This document shows positions 1-13,706 of a DNA stretch of 64,000 nt, piece after piece. Position numbers and translations under genes: made by a program. The first letter of the stretch is position 1, and the number at the start of each line of letters is the position of its first letter. Where the stretch lies: contig RPFO01000592.1 in assembly GCA_009746045.1 (NCBI GenBank), positions 1-64,000 of the forward strand, written 5' to 3'. The notes beneath the pieces are model-generated. The model did not search any database, had not been told where the DNA came from, and worked only from the letters and a program-made list of their open reading frames with translations. The stretch comes from Mesostigma viride. Taxonomy: Eukaryota; Streptophyta; Mesostigmatophyceae; Mesostigmatales; Mesostigmataceae.

Positions 1-3000
1 AGCACACTCATATAGGGACTTTGGTCTGGCAGGCCCCCAGCGGCTTGGCCGGCCAGGGCGGCATATTCTGACCTGGCCTGGCCCCAAGGGCATTCCCAAA
101 AGGGTAGGGAAACATGCCACGAACTACACCCAGATGTTGCTGGATGACCTACTCATCCCAGCCATAACTCATAAAAAATGACTACAATATTTGGAACGAA
201 TCCATGCATCGATGCTCCTACACCAATCAGTTTTCTGCACCGCCATAGCCTCGAATTTGCATGTACATAATTATTTCGTCCCCGCAGTGGACCTTTAGCG
301 AGATGACTTGCCTGAACGTGTTAAGACGGGGAGCGTACCAGGAAACGGCTCGACGCTGGGAAAAGCAGGGGGCTCCGCCTGCGGACGGGCCGTACGAAGC
401 CGAAATTTTATGGCTCCCGCTGGCCCCCGCGCCTCGGCGCCCTCGGCCACTGCCCCTTCGCGCTGCGCGCCCCGCGTGGCGCCGGCGTTCCCGAGGACGC
501 ACCCCGCGGGTGTACGCGCCAATCGCCCGCTCAGGCGCCAAAAAGTCCGGGCCCCGAAGGGGCCCCAACTTGTCAACTACTTAACTACGATCGTGTTGCG
601 CAAGGGAGAACCCCGAACATCCTGACACCGCCGCGGGCGCCGTACCGTACGGCCTGATCGCACCCCCACGATCGAAGGCCATCCCTGAAATCCTGCGGAG
701 CCGCGAGTTACGTCCCGTAACCGCCGGCCTGAACGCCGTCACACCCTCGTAAGATCGAGTCTGATGTGTTCTGAACAGAAACTGAATTCAGCAAAATGCG
801 CGAGAAATGCCGTGGGGCATATACGGCTGATTAACTTGTTACTACGGGAAGGATCTCTCTCCAAACATCCTACTACATTTACTAAGTGTTCAGACTGAAC
901 GGGAAATTTTGAGTGTTCAGACTGAACGAAAATTGAGTTCGAACACTTTTCTGAACGGGTTTTTGGTTCAATTTTCGGTTCGGCCTACTTCCCACGCCAT
1001 TTCCGTGCCAATTTTAGCGAGATTACTGACCTGAACGTGTTCAGACGGCGAGCGTGGGAAAAAAACGGCTCGAAACTGTGAAAAGCAGGAGGCTCCGCCT
1101 AAAAAACGGCCGTACGAAGCCGAAATTTTTGGGCTCCCGCTGGCCCCCCCGCCTCGGCGCCCTTGGCCACTGCCCCTTCGCACTGCGCACCCCGCGTGGC
1201 GCCGGCGTTCCCGAGGACGCACCCCGCGGGTGTACGCGCCAATCGCCCGCTCAGGCGCCAAAAAGTCTGGGCCCCGAAGGGGCCCCCAACTTGTCAACTA
1301 CTTAACTACGATCGTGTTGCGCAAGGGAGAACCCGAACATCCTGACACCGCCGCGGGCGCCGTACCGTACGGCCTGATCGCACCCCCACGATCGAAGGCC
1401 ATCCCTGAAATCCTGCGGAGCCGCGAGTTACGTCCCGTAACCGCCGGCCTGAACGCCGTCACACCCTCGTAAGATCGAGTCTGATGTGTTCTGAACAGAA
1501 ACTGAATTCAGCAAAATGCGCGAGAAATGCCGTGGGGCATATACGGCTGATTAACTTGTTACTACGGGAAGGATCTCTCTCCAAACATCCTACTACATTT
1601 ACTAAGTGTTCAGACTGAACGGGAAATTTTGAGTGTTCAGACTGAACGAAAATTGAGTTCGAACACTTTTCTGAACGGGTTTTTGGTTCAATTTTCGGTT
1701 CGGCCTACTTCCCACGCCATTTCCGTGCCAATTTTAGCGAGATTACTGACCTGAACGTGTTCAGACGGCGAGCGTGGGAAAAAAACGGCTCGAAACTGTG
1801 AAAAGCAGGAGGCTCCGCCTAAAAAACGGCCGTACGAAGCCGAAATTTTTGGGCTCCCGCTGGCCCCCCCGCCTCGGCGCCCTTGGCCACTGCCCCTTCG
1901 CACTGCGCACCCCGCGTGGCGCCGGCGTTCCCGAGGACGCACCCGCGGGTGTACGCGCCAATCGCCCGCTCAGGCGCCAAAAAGTCTGGGCCCCGAAGGG
2001 GCCCCCAACTTGTCAACTACTTAACTACGATCGTGTTGCGCAAGGGAGAAACCCGAACATCCTGACATCGCCGCGGGCGCCGTACCGTACGGCCTGATCG
2101 CACCCCCACGAACGAGGGCAAATCCTGAAATCCTGCGGAGCCGCGAGTAACGGCCCGTAACCGCTAGTCTGAACGCCGTCACACCCTCCTAAGATCGAGT
2201 CTTACCTATTCTGAACAGAAGCTGAATTCAGCAAAATGCGCAAGAAATGCCGGGGGGCATATACGGCTGGGAGGAAGAGTTTATACACGAAGGATCTCTC
2301 TCCAAACAAAATACTAGAAATACTAAGGGTTCAGACTGAACGGGAAATTTCGACTGTTCAGACTGAACGAGAAGTGTGCGGAAAATTTAGTTCGAACCCT
2401 ATTTTGAACGGTTTGTCGGTTAAATTTTCGGTTCGGCCTACTTCCCACGCAATTTTCGTGCCAATTTTAGCGGGATGACACAACTGAACGTGTTCAGACG
2501 GGGAGCGTGGCAAAAAACGGCTAGAAACTGTGAAAAGCAGGGGGCTCAGCCCCAAAAACGGCCGTACGGAACCGAAATTTTTGGGCTCCCGCTGGCCCCC
2601 CCGCCTCGGCGCCCTCGGCCACTGCCCCTTCGCACTGCGCACCCCGCGTGGCGCCGGCGTTCCCGAGGACGCATCCCGCGGGTGTACGCGCCAATCGCCC
2701 GCTCAGGCGCCAAAAAGTCTGGGCCCCGCAGGGGCCCCCAACTTGTCAACTACTATATTACGATCGTGTTGCGCAAAGGAGAAACCCGAACATCCTGACA
2801 TCGCCGCGGGCGCCGTACCGTACGGCCTGATCGCACCCCCACGCCCGAGGGCAAATCCTGAAATCCTGCGGAGCCGCGAGTTACGGCCCGTAACCGCCGG
2901 CCTGAACGCCGTCACACCCGCGTAAGATCGAGTCTCAGGAGTTCTGAACGGAAGCCGAATTCAGCAAAATGCGCGAGAAATGCCGGAGGGCATATACGGA

Positions 3001-3330
3001 TGGGAGGGTAGTTGTTTACCGAAGCAGCTAAGCCCAAACATCGTAGTAGATTTACTAGAAGCTGAACGAGAACTGTCCCGCGGCTGAACGTACAGTGCGT
3101 AGTTCGACTTTTCTGAACGAGTTGTTGGGTAAATTTTCGGTTCGGCCTACTTCCCACGCAATTTCCGTGCCGATTTTAGCGAGATGATTGACCTGAACGT
3201 GTTCAGACGGGGGGCGTAGCGAAAAACGGCTCGAAACTGTGAAAAGCAGGGGGCTCCGCCTTGGGACGGGCCGTACGAAGCCGAAAATTTTGGGCTCCCG
3301 CTGGCCCCCCCGCCTCGGACCCTGACAAAA
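1..3330. repeat. Tandem GC-rich repeat, about 720-bp period (R1)
   Basis: Four or more tandem copies with about 720-bp spacing are seen. The landmark TTCGGTTCGGCCTACTTCC recurs near 975, 1695, 2428 and 3138. Copies 1-3 are nearly identical, and the last diverges and stops near 3330. Each unit holds a GC-rich stretch with the hairpin GGGCCCC-GAA-GGGGCCC and a flank rich in the hexamer CTGAAC and its complement GTTCAG. Open frames of 60-130 codons exist on both strands but overlap in several frames, as GC-rich repeats do, so I call no gene. Confidence 0.85.
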
Positions 3331-3339
3331 ATACGGACT

Positions 3340-4690
3340 TGAAGTATTCAGGTCGAACGGGGAAAGTTGGACCGGTCGAACCGTACCAAATTTTAGTTCC
3401 GCATGCAGGGCGGGGCGAGCGTCGCGTGGAACGCACCAGGCTGGGCAGTGGCAATGGGTAAAGTGAACGTGAATAATAAAAGCGGCATGGTCGGGGCAAA
3501 AAATGTTAATGAAACAAAGCGACGTGATGACCATAGTTGTTGCTGGCTGGCGATGGCGGGCGACGTAGCATGTAAAATTGGGATGGGGAATGCGAATTCC
3601 TGGCTTTTATACATCAAAAGTTTGTATTGGAAGAGTACGTATGAAACTTTCTGAGCTGGCGGGGCGTCAACCCCGTGCTACCTGCGTGGGAGAGGTCCGT
3701 GTCGCTATGGCATTTGCTGTACAATAGCCAGCGACCTGGACATTGAACGTCGTTATCAGATTGTTTTGTTTCAGTGTCGTCATTCTTCAGTTTTACGTAT
3801 TTCACGCCTTGTAAAATCATTTTTGCTGTTCATGGAAGACGTGGGATGGGGCAAACGAATGTCTGGTGTCACCATAGACAGTTGCGATTGAGCGCTGGAT
3901 TGCTTGGCACGGGACGAACGCTGGCGATGGCGATTTGTGTCAAAGATGTGGTCAATGTATCTGCTTTTATCTAATGTGATTTACGTTTACCGTAATCTTA
4001 TGCAATTTCCTTTTTTCCAGACGAATTTTCTTGGTCGCAGCGTGCACATACCGGACCAAGAGTCTGTCTTCCATTGTCGTATCCGTGGGGTGCGTCCTCT
4101 TCATTCTCCTTGGGAATGTCATTGCCACGTTATCCGTGTTGCTTTCTTCTGGAACAGGCTGGGCAGGGAAAGCCCATGATTGCTCATGGATGATTTCTCG
4201 TGCACCAATTTTGGGAGTCGTTGACTGCTGTGCTTCCTGACGTTGATGGTGGTTTTGCGTGTGATAAGCTGCCTTGCTTTGCACATGGGTTTTCACTGGG
4301 CTATATGGGTGAAGATGAGCAACTAGGGGTGTGTCATGCTGTGCTATATTGCTTCCATCCAGCATATCCAAAGTTAGACTTGCTCTAATGGCTGTGCAAT
4401 ATTTGTGTTGTGCAGATTTTTACTGGGCTGAAGCCAAATTCACGCATGGGTAGACAGTTTGCTGCACGTGAATTTTTACTGGGCTGTACGTGCAGGTGGG
4501 CAACCATGTGTTGTGCCATATTTTTCTACATGGATTCATCATACTTGCTGTCAAACGTAGGCCCCATTCGCTTGCACACTGAATTTTGCTTTGCTGGCTG
4601 TGTAATTTTGATGTCTCATTGTGCAGGCGTGCCCGCTACCTGATCAACCAGGTGTGCTTTGCATTGTGCCAGCGGGGCCATGTTTGTTTC
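3340..4690. repeat. Diverged copy of the array spacer
   Basis: This stretch aligns by eye with the ~1.1-kb spacer of the later array (for example 8,655-9,760). Shared landmarks include GCTGGCTGGCGATGGC, TTGGGATGGGGAATGCG and GGGAGAGGTCCGTGTCGC. It has many substitutions and indels. The short open frames of the later copies are not preserved here, which argues that the spacer is non-coding. Confidence 0.7.
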
Positions 4691-4699
4691 CTTTGCACG

Positions 4700-6240
<1,541 letters not shown>

Positions 6241-6856
6241 GGTGACCGCGCCGTAACCGAGACGTGTGTGGTGGCAACATGCCGCCTGGATACCAGCTGG
6301 CCTTGCCTCGTTAGATACATTTATCAAAGAGACAACCATTTATGGCTGCATGTGATGGCGTGCCCTTGCGGTGGTCACAGTGGTCACAGTGAGGGCCTGT
6401 GGTTGCCCCATACTGGTGGTGGTTGTAAAGAAGTTAGCGAATACAAAACTTTCTTTCTTAAGGTGATTTTGAAGTGGGCATGAGCGATCGTGCACATGGT
6501 AACATTTGATGGCCATTCCATGGTGAAGTTGGGAATTGGATGGGATTGTTTGATAAAGATGCGGTGGTGTGTCTTAAAATGAGCTGTGCTAATCTCATTA
6601 TGAAGTGCTCAAGACAACTCATTATAATAAATCAGAGTTGGAACAAACATTGTCTGCATCATGCCCCAACTTGAACACTACATGAAGTGTGACACCTATG
6701 CTACGTGTGTTGAGGGCTAGCTGTGTCAGCAAACAATTTTAGCTTTTAGCCCTCAAATCGTGTCCAACTCGCGCCTCACAATAGGAGCCAGTTGCACCTT
6801 GCATGGTAATGTCCACAAACTAACCTAAAACAGTTTAGTGTCCATACTGGGACCAA
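6241..6856. other. Gene-free, lower-GC stretch
   Basis: About 600 bp of moderate to low GC between the G-rich block and the second R1 copy. One open frame runs in from the G-rich repeat and stops near 6,483. I see no splice-bounded exon, RNA gene or tandem repeat. Confidence 0.6.
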
Positions 6857-8160
6857 AGCACACTCATATAGGGATTTTGGTCTGGCAGGCCCCCAGCGGC
6901 TTGGCCGGCCAGGGCGGCATATTCTGACCTGGCCTGGCCCCAAGGGCATTCCCAAAAGGGTAGGGAAACATGCCACGAACTACACCCAGATGTTGCTGGA
7001 TGACCTACTCATCCCAGCCATAACTCATAAAAAATGACTACAATATTTGGAACGAATCCATGCATCGATGCTCCTACACCAATCAGTTTTCTGCACCGCC
7101 ATAGCCTCGAATTTGCATGTACATAATTATTTCGTCCCCGCAGTGGACCTTTAGCGAGATGACTTGCCTGAACGTGTTAAGACGGGGAGCGTGCCAGGAA
7201 ACGGCTCGACGCTGGGAAAAGCAGGGGGCTCCGCCTGCGGACGGGCCGTACGAAGCCGAAATTTTATGGCTCCCGCTGGCCCCCCGCCTCGGCGCCCTCG
7301 GCCACTGCCCCTTCGCGCTGCGCGCCCCGCGTGGCGCCGGCGTTCCCGAGGACGCACCCCGCGGGTGTACGCGCCAATCGCCCGCTCAGGCGCCAAAAAG
7401 TCCGGGCCCCGAAGGGGCCCCCAACTTGTCAACTACTTAACTACGATCGTGTTGCGCAAGGGAGAACCCCGAACATCCTGACACCGCCGCGGGCGCCGTA
7501 CCGTACGGCCTGATCGCACCCCCACGATCGAAGGCCATCCCTGAAATCCTGCGGAGCCGCGAGTTACGTCCCGTAACCGCCGGCCTGAACGCCGTCACAC
7601 CCTCGTAAGATCGAGTCTGATGTGTTCTGAACAGAAACTGAATTCAGCAAAATGCGCGAGAAATGCCGTGGGGCATATACGGCTGATTAACTTGTTACTA
7701 CGGGAAGGATCTCTCTCCAAACATCCTACTACATTTACTAAGTGTTCAGACTGAACGGGAAATTTTGAGTGTTCAGACTGAACGAAAATTGAGTTCGAAC
7801 ACTTTTCTGAACGGGTTTTTGGTTCAATTTTCGGTTCGGCCTACTTCCCACGCCATTTCCGTGCCAATTTTAGCGAGATTACTGACCTGAACGTGTTCAG
7901 ACGGCGAGCGTGGGAAAAAAACGGCTCGAAACTGTGAAAAGCAGGAGGCTCCGCCTAAAAAACGGCCGTACGAAGCCGAAATTTTTGGGCTCCCGCTGGC
8001 CCCCCCCGCCTCGGCGCCCTTGGCCACTGCCCCTTCGCACTGCGCACCCCGCGTGGCGCCGGCGTTCCCGAGGACGCACCCCGCGGGTGTACGCGCCAAT
8101 CGCCCGCTCAGGCGCCAAAAAGTCTGGGCCCCGAAGGGGCCCCCAACTTGTCCCCTACTA
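6857..8160. repeat. Second copy of window positions 1-1,290 (R1 type)
   Basis: From AGCACACTCATATAGGG at 6,857 the sequence repeats the first ~1.3 kb of the window almost base for base. The first ~100 bp differ by single substitutions such as GACTTTGG versus GATTTTGG. At 8,145-8,172 it switches from R1 sequence to the head of the array unit through a short shared core (CTTGTC...TAACTACGAT). Confidence 0.85.
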
Positions 8161-11100
8161 GTAACTACGATTTATGAAGCCCGAAAACTTTGGCCGCGGC
8201 CGTAGGCCGGAAGTGGGGCCGTCCCCCGCGCCCCCTAGCGCGGGAGCGGACGACGTCCAGGACCGTAGCGAGATGGCCAGTCGGCGTAGTACAAAGAAAA
8301 TCCCCAAACCTTGGAGATCGAGTCTCAGGAATTCTGAACGGGTGCTGAAACGCTGAACATGTTCAGACTTTTGCGGGCAGGTGGGGCGTCTCGCCAATCC
8401 GCGCGGCCTCAGGACATTACGGCGCGTTGACTCTTTTAAGCGTCAAACAAAAAGTCGCGAACTGATATCTGTACTAAAACTTTTCAAGGCACAGGACGTG
8501 GGATGTCAAATTTGATAAGCAAGCGAGACGAAATGACAGTTCTGAAGGAAAGCGTTTTCAGCCGTGCTGAACGGAAACGTTCGCGCCTGAACAGGGGAAA
8601 TAGAATCAAACGAGACGGAATTTTCAGTTAGCGATAGCCCCCCCTCCCCCACTTTTTTCTTGCTGGGCAGTGGGAACTGGGAATTATTGGCAAAGCGTGC
8701 GGCATGCTCGGGGCGAAAAACAAAGTGACGTGCTGCGCGAGCAATTTTCCTTGTGCTGGCTGGCGATGGCAGGCAACGTAGGCTAGAAAATTGGGATGGG
8801 GAATGCGCAGCCATGGTTTTATACGTCAAAATTTTATGTTTGAAGAGCAAGTGCGAAATTTTATGAGCTGGAGGTGCGTCAACGGAGTGATACCTGCGTG
8901 GGAGAGGTCCGTGTCGCTATGGCGACCTGGAAATGGAATGTCGTTGTAGATTTAGGTATTGTAGTATCATGCTTAACTGCTTTACGTATTGGATGCCTAG
9001 TGAAATCAGTTTGCTGTTCGTGGAAGGCTTGGGGTGTGGCCAACGAGCTTCTGCTGTCGCCGCATCATATTGGAAAGAACGCTGGATTTTTTGCCACGGG
9101 ACGTAACCGGCGATGCCGATTGTGAGGCGTTTGTTTCGATGACCGGGGTAGTACCTGCTCTCTTTCTGATGCATTTTCATGGTTGCGTTCTTTCCATTTC
9201 GCCGAATCCACCTAGTCGCAGCAAAGACATAGCGTAGCAAGGGTTTTTAAAAACGCAGATTAGCCGTGCAGGACGCCATCTTCATGGTCCTTCGCATGTC
9301 CTGTGTGAACGTCCGTTGCCCAAGGATCTGTGATGCTTTTTTCTGGAATATACTGGGCGGTGAAAGCCCCTCTGGATGCTTGCCTGGTCACGGGTTTGGG
9401 GCGTCATTTACTGCTGTACTCGCTGACATTCATGGTGCTTTCTGCGTAAGCTGACTTGCTTCGCACGTGGATTTTGACTGGACTGAAGAGCGCGTCTGGT
9501 AGCATGTTTACGTGGTGTATAAGGTGATCAATCAACCATTTGTTTATAGAAGGTGTGACAATAGAAGGTGTGTTATATATTTCTTCATCAAGCATGTCAA
9601 AAGTAATCTCCACTCGCTTACAACCTGAATTTTGCTTTGCTGGGTCTGCTGTGTTTGTGTCTCACTGTGCAGGCTATCCCCTTGGTTGATCAACCAGGTG
9701 ATTTTTGGTGGCAGCGGGGCCATATACTCTTCTTGGTGTTTTTCATCCATGGCATGTCAACCAACGCATGCATGCCAGCCCCTCCCACACCCACGCACAC
9801 ATGTTAGCTATACCCCACAAACCCACGCATGGATTCCAGCCACCCCCCACATGCCCGCATGCATGCCAGCCACCCCACCAATCCACGCACGCATGCCAGC
9901 CACCCCCACACCCACGCACGCATGCCAGCCACCCCACAACCCACTTATGCATTCCAGCAACCCCCACAGCCACTTACGCATGCCAGCCACCCCCCACACC
10001 CACGCACGCATGGCAGCCACCCCACGAACCCACGCACGCGTGCCAGCCCCCCCTTAAAACCACGCATGCATGGCAGCTCCCCACCACACCCACGCATGCA
10101 TGCCACTCCCCCCGCCAACCACCCACGCATGCCAGCCCCCCGACACACGCATGGCAGCCCCCCCACACACCCACGCACGCATGCCAGCCCTACCCCACAT
10201 GCAGGCATGCATGCCAGCCACCCCCCACACCCACGCATGCATGCCAGCCCCTCCCACACCCACCCCGCATGCCAGCTACCCCACAAACCCACGCATGCAT
10301 GCCAGCGACCCCCCACATGCACGCATGCATGCCAGCCACCCCACCAACCCACGCACGCATGCCAGCCCATCACAAACCCGCTTATGCATGCCAGCCACCC
10401 CCCACACCCACGTACGCATGCCAGCCACCCCACACACCCACGCACGCATGGCAGCCACCCCACCAACCCACACACGCGTGCCAGCCCCCCCTAACCCCAC
10501 GCATGCATGGCAGCCCCCCACCACACCCACGCATGCATGCCACTCCCCCCCACACCCACGCACGCATGCGAGCCCCCCCACACCCACGCACGCATGCGAG
10601 CCCCCCCACACACCCACGCACGCATGCCAGCCCCCCCCACATGCACGCATGCATGCCAGCCACCCCACCAACCCACTTATGCATGCCAGCCCCCGTCACC
10701 AACGTACGCATGGCAGCTCCCCACCACACCCACGCATGCATGCCACTCCCCCCACACCCATGCGTGCATGCAGCCCCCCCAAACCCACGCATGCATGCCA
10801 GCCCATCACAAACCCATGCACGCATGCCACCCCCCACACCCACTTACGCATGCCAGCCACCCCACACACCCACGCACGCATGGCAGCCACCCCACGAACC
10901 CACACACGCGTGCCAGCCCCCCCCTAACCCCACGCATGCATGGCAGCCCCCCACCACACCCACGCATGCATGCCACTCCCCCCCACACCCACGCACGCAT
11001 GCGAGCCCCCCCCACACCCACGCACGCATGCGAGGCCCCCCCACACCCACGCAAGCATGCCAGCCCCCCCCCATGAAGTCATAGTGGGCACCACGGAGTC

Positions 11101-11785
11101 ATGCTATGATTTAATTTTTTCAATTTAATAATGGGAATGACGGATGGTGCATGTGTGAACAAAGGAATGAAAGGATTGCCACTCAATGAATATTAATTAA
11201 TGATGAAAATGGGAGTTTGCATGGGAGTGTTTGGTCCTTATGGCTGGCTTGCAAAAAGCAGTACCCAAATTTCGAAGTATTTGACAGCGAAATATCTGTA
11301 AAGTATATCGCATGGTATAATTAATTAATGAATGGTACGCTGAAATTCATTGTGCGGGCTCTCTCTGCACGTGATAAACAATTTTAGCTTTGAGGGCATG
11401 CAACAAGACATGCTAGCATTAAAATGAAATTAAATTATAACATGACTGTTGGGAGATCATGTACGACATGTAGCATAATTACGTACATGGCCACAATTGT
11501 CCAATCAGGGCCCTCCTCTAGGTAGACTGTGCTAGGCAATTACAATTAGACAAATAAGGTCAAAAAAGGTTTAATTCTTCACCTACCTCCATCCATCCAG
11601 CAAGGGAATATGTTAGCCAGTGCTACATGATGATCTCCCAACGGAGTCATGTTATGATGCGAAATAGTTCAGGATAAAATTTGTCAGAATTTCACTGGCG
11701 ATACGAACGTAACGAAATTTCCAAGTATCCGACGCCGAAATATCATTGTTGTATCGAATGGTATGCTGAAATTCATTGTGGTTCG
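8161..11785. repeat. Array unit U1 (head, spacer, minisatellite, tail)
   Basis: First unit of the higher-order array. The head (8,161-8,654) is shortened and variant. The spacer runs to about 9,760, the 30-bp minisatellite from 9,761 to 11,073, and the AT-rich tail to about 11,785. The tail variant with CTATGATTT matches the tail of U5 rather than those of U2 and U4. No gene is called. Confidence 0.8.
9761..11073. repeat. 30-bp C-rich minisatellite in U1
   Basis: Tandem ~30-bp units built on GCATGCCAGCCACCCC followed by a variable CCCACACCCACGCA part. Because the period is divisible by three, several frames on both strands stay open and give long Thr/His/Ala/Cys/Gln/Pro repeats, which I do not regard as proteins. 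The complementary strand has closely spaced G runs. Confidence 0.95.
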
Positions 11786-12055
11786 TCCGAGCTGACAAAT
11801 TTGTCAGAAATTTCATTTTCGATACGAACGTGACGAAATTTCCAAGTATCTCACGCTCGGAGAGCTTCCACGGTGTTCACGGGGAAGGGTCCGTTGCGCG
11901 TGGCGCACGGCGGCGGTTCGTCCCGGTCGGAATCGTCCGCCCGCGCGTCCTCCGTGGAAGGGTCTTGGCGCGTCGCGCGGGCCGGTGCGGTTGGCGCCCA
12001 GAAGGTCGACTATCGGCCTCTGGGCCGCTAGCGGCGAGTCACGTCCTCTCAAGTC

Positions 12056-12085
12056 GGGGAGGGGGGGCGATAGCCCCCCCTCCCC
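12056..12085. other. G/C hairpin in array head
   Basis: A perfect 13-bp inverted repeat: left arm GGGGAGGGGGGGC at 12,056-12,068, loop GATA, right arm at 12,073-12,085. Copies with one-base length changes lie near 16,921-16,949, 27,146-27,176 and 30,790-30,822, and a right-arm remnant at about 8,634-8,652. The role is unknown. A replication-stalling structure or a decayed transposon end are possibilities, not shown. Confidence 0.75.
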
Positions 12086-13706
12086 CACTTTTTTCTTGTC
12101 CCCTAATGTAACTACGATTTATGAAGCCCGAAAACTTTGGCCGAGGCCGTAGGCCGAAGGTGGGGCCGTCCCCCGCGCCCCCTAGCGCGGGAGCGGACGA
12201 CGTACAGGACCGTAGCGAGATGGCCAATCGGCGTAGTACAAAGAAAATCCCCAAACCTTGGAGATCGATTCTCGAGTTTCCTGAACGGGTGCTGAAACGC
12301 TGAACATGTTCAGACTTTTGCGGGCAGGTGGGGCGTCTCGCCAATCCGCGCGGCCTCAGGAATTACGGCACGTTGACTTTTTTAAGCGTCAAACAAGCTA
12401 CTGGCGAACCGATATCTGTACTAAAACTTTTCACAGTTTCCCGTTGCACCACTTTGGACGGGGACCAACCGGTGCACGCCGTTTCGAATAACGCGCTCGA
12501 ATAACGGCCACAACGTGAATGGAATGCGATTTTCTGAACGCATGGATCAAATTTGCAGGACGGTTGGAAGGTTCAGAGCCGAACTGGCGTTCAGTCAGGG
12601 TGGGGCGAAATAGCAGTGGGAACTGGGAATTATTGGCAAAGCGTGCGGCATGCTCGGGGCGAAAAACAAAGTGACGTGCTGCGCGAGCAATTTTCCTTGT
12701 GCTGGCTGGCGATGGCAGGCAACGTAGGCTAGAAAATTGGGATGGGGAATGCGCAGCCATGGTTTTATACGTCAAAATTTTATGTTTGAAGAGCAAGTGC
12801 GAAATTTTCTGAGCTGGAGGTGCGTCAACGGAGTGATACCTGCGTGGGAGAGGTCCGTGTCGCTATGGCGACCTGGAAATGGAATGTCGTTGTAGATTTA
12901 GGTATTGTAGTATCATGCTTAACTGCTTTACGTATTGGGTGCCTAGTGAAATCAGTTTGCTGTTCGTGGAAGGCTTGGGGTGTGGCCAACGAGCTTCTGC
13001 TGTCGCCACATCATATTGGAAAGAACGCTGGATTTTTTGCCACGGGACGTAACCGGCGATGCCGATGGTGAGGCGTTTGTTTCGATGACCGGGGTAGTAC
13101 CTGCTCTCTTTCTGATGCATTTTCATGGTTGCGTTCTTTCCATTTCGCCGAATCCACCTAGTCGCAGCAAAGACATAGCGTAGCAAGGGTCTGCGTTTTA
13201 TTTTCTTAGCCGTGCAGGACGCCATCTTCATGGTCCTTCGCATGTCCTGTGTGAACGTCCGTTGCCCAAGGATCTGTGATGCTTTTTTCTGGAATATACT
13301 GGGCGGTGAAAGCCCCTCTGGATGCTTGCCTGGTCACGGGTTTGGGGCGTCATTTACTGCTGTACTGGCTGACATTCATGGTGCTTTCTGCGTAAGCTGA
13401 CTTGCTTTGCACGTGGATTTTGACTGGACTGAAGAGCGCGTCTGGTAGCATGTTTACGTGGTGTATAAGGTGATCAATCAACCATTTGTTTATAGAAGGT
13501 GTGACAATAGAAGGTGTGTTATATATTTCTTCATCAAGCATGTCAAAAGTAATCTCCACTCGCTTACAACCTGAATTTTGCTTTGCTGGGTCTGCTGTGT
13601 TTGTGTCTCACTGTGCAGGCTATCCCCTTGGTTGATCAACCAGGTGATTTTTGGTGGCAGCGGGGCCATATACTCTTCTTGGCGTTTTTCATCCATGGCA
13701 TGTCAA

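Noticed and set aside
227-2925. Overlapping Arg/Pro/Gly-rich frames in the first 3 kb
   Set aside because: Both-strand, multi-frame openness in GC-rich duplicated DNA. Frames differ between near-identical copies after one-base changes (e.g. at 1,942).
9761-11073. CRISPR array
   Set aside because: Units are contiguous tandem repeats with no unique spacers, in a eukaryotic context.
12820-13071. 83-codon + strand frame and 126-codon minus-strand frame preserved in five spacer copies
   Set aside because: The copies are near-identical duplicates, so conservation is uninformative. In the diverged copy at 3.4-4.7 kb the frame is broken.
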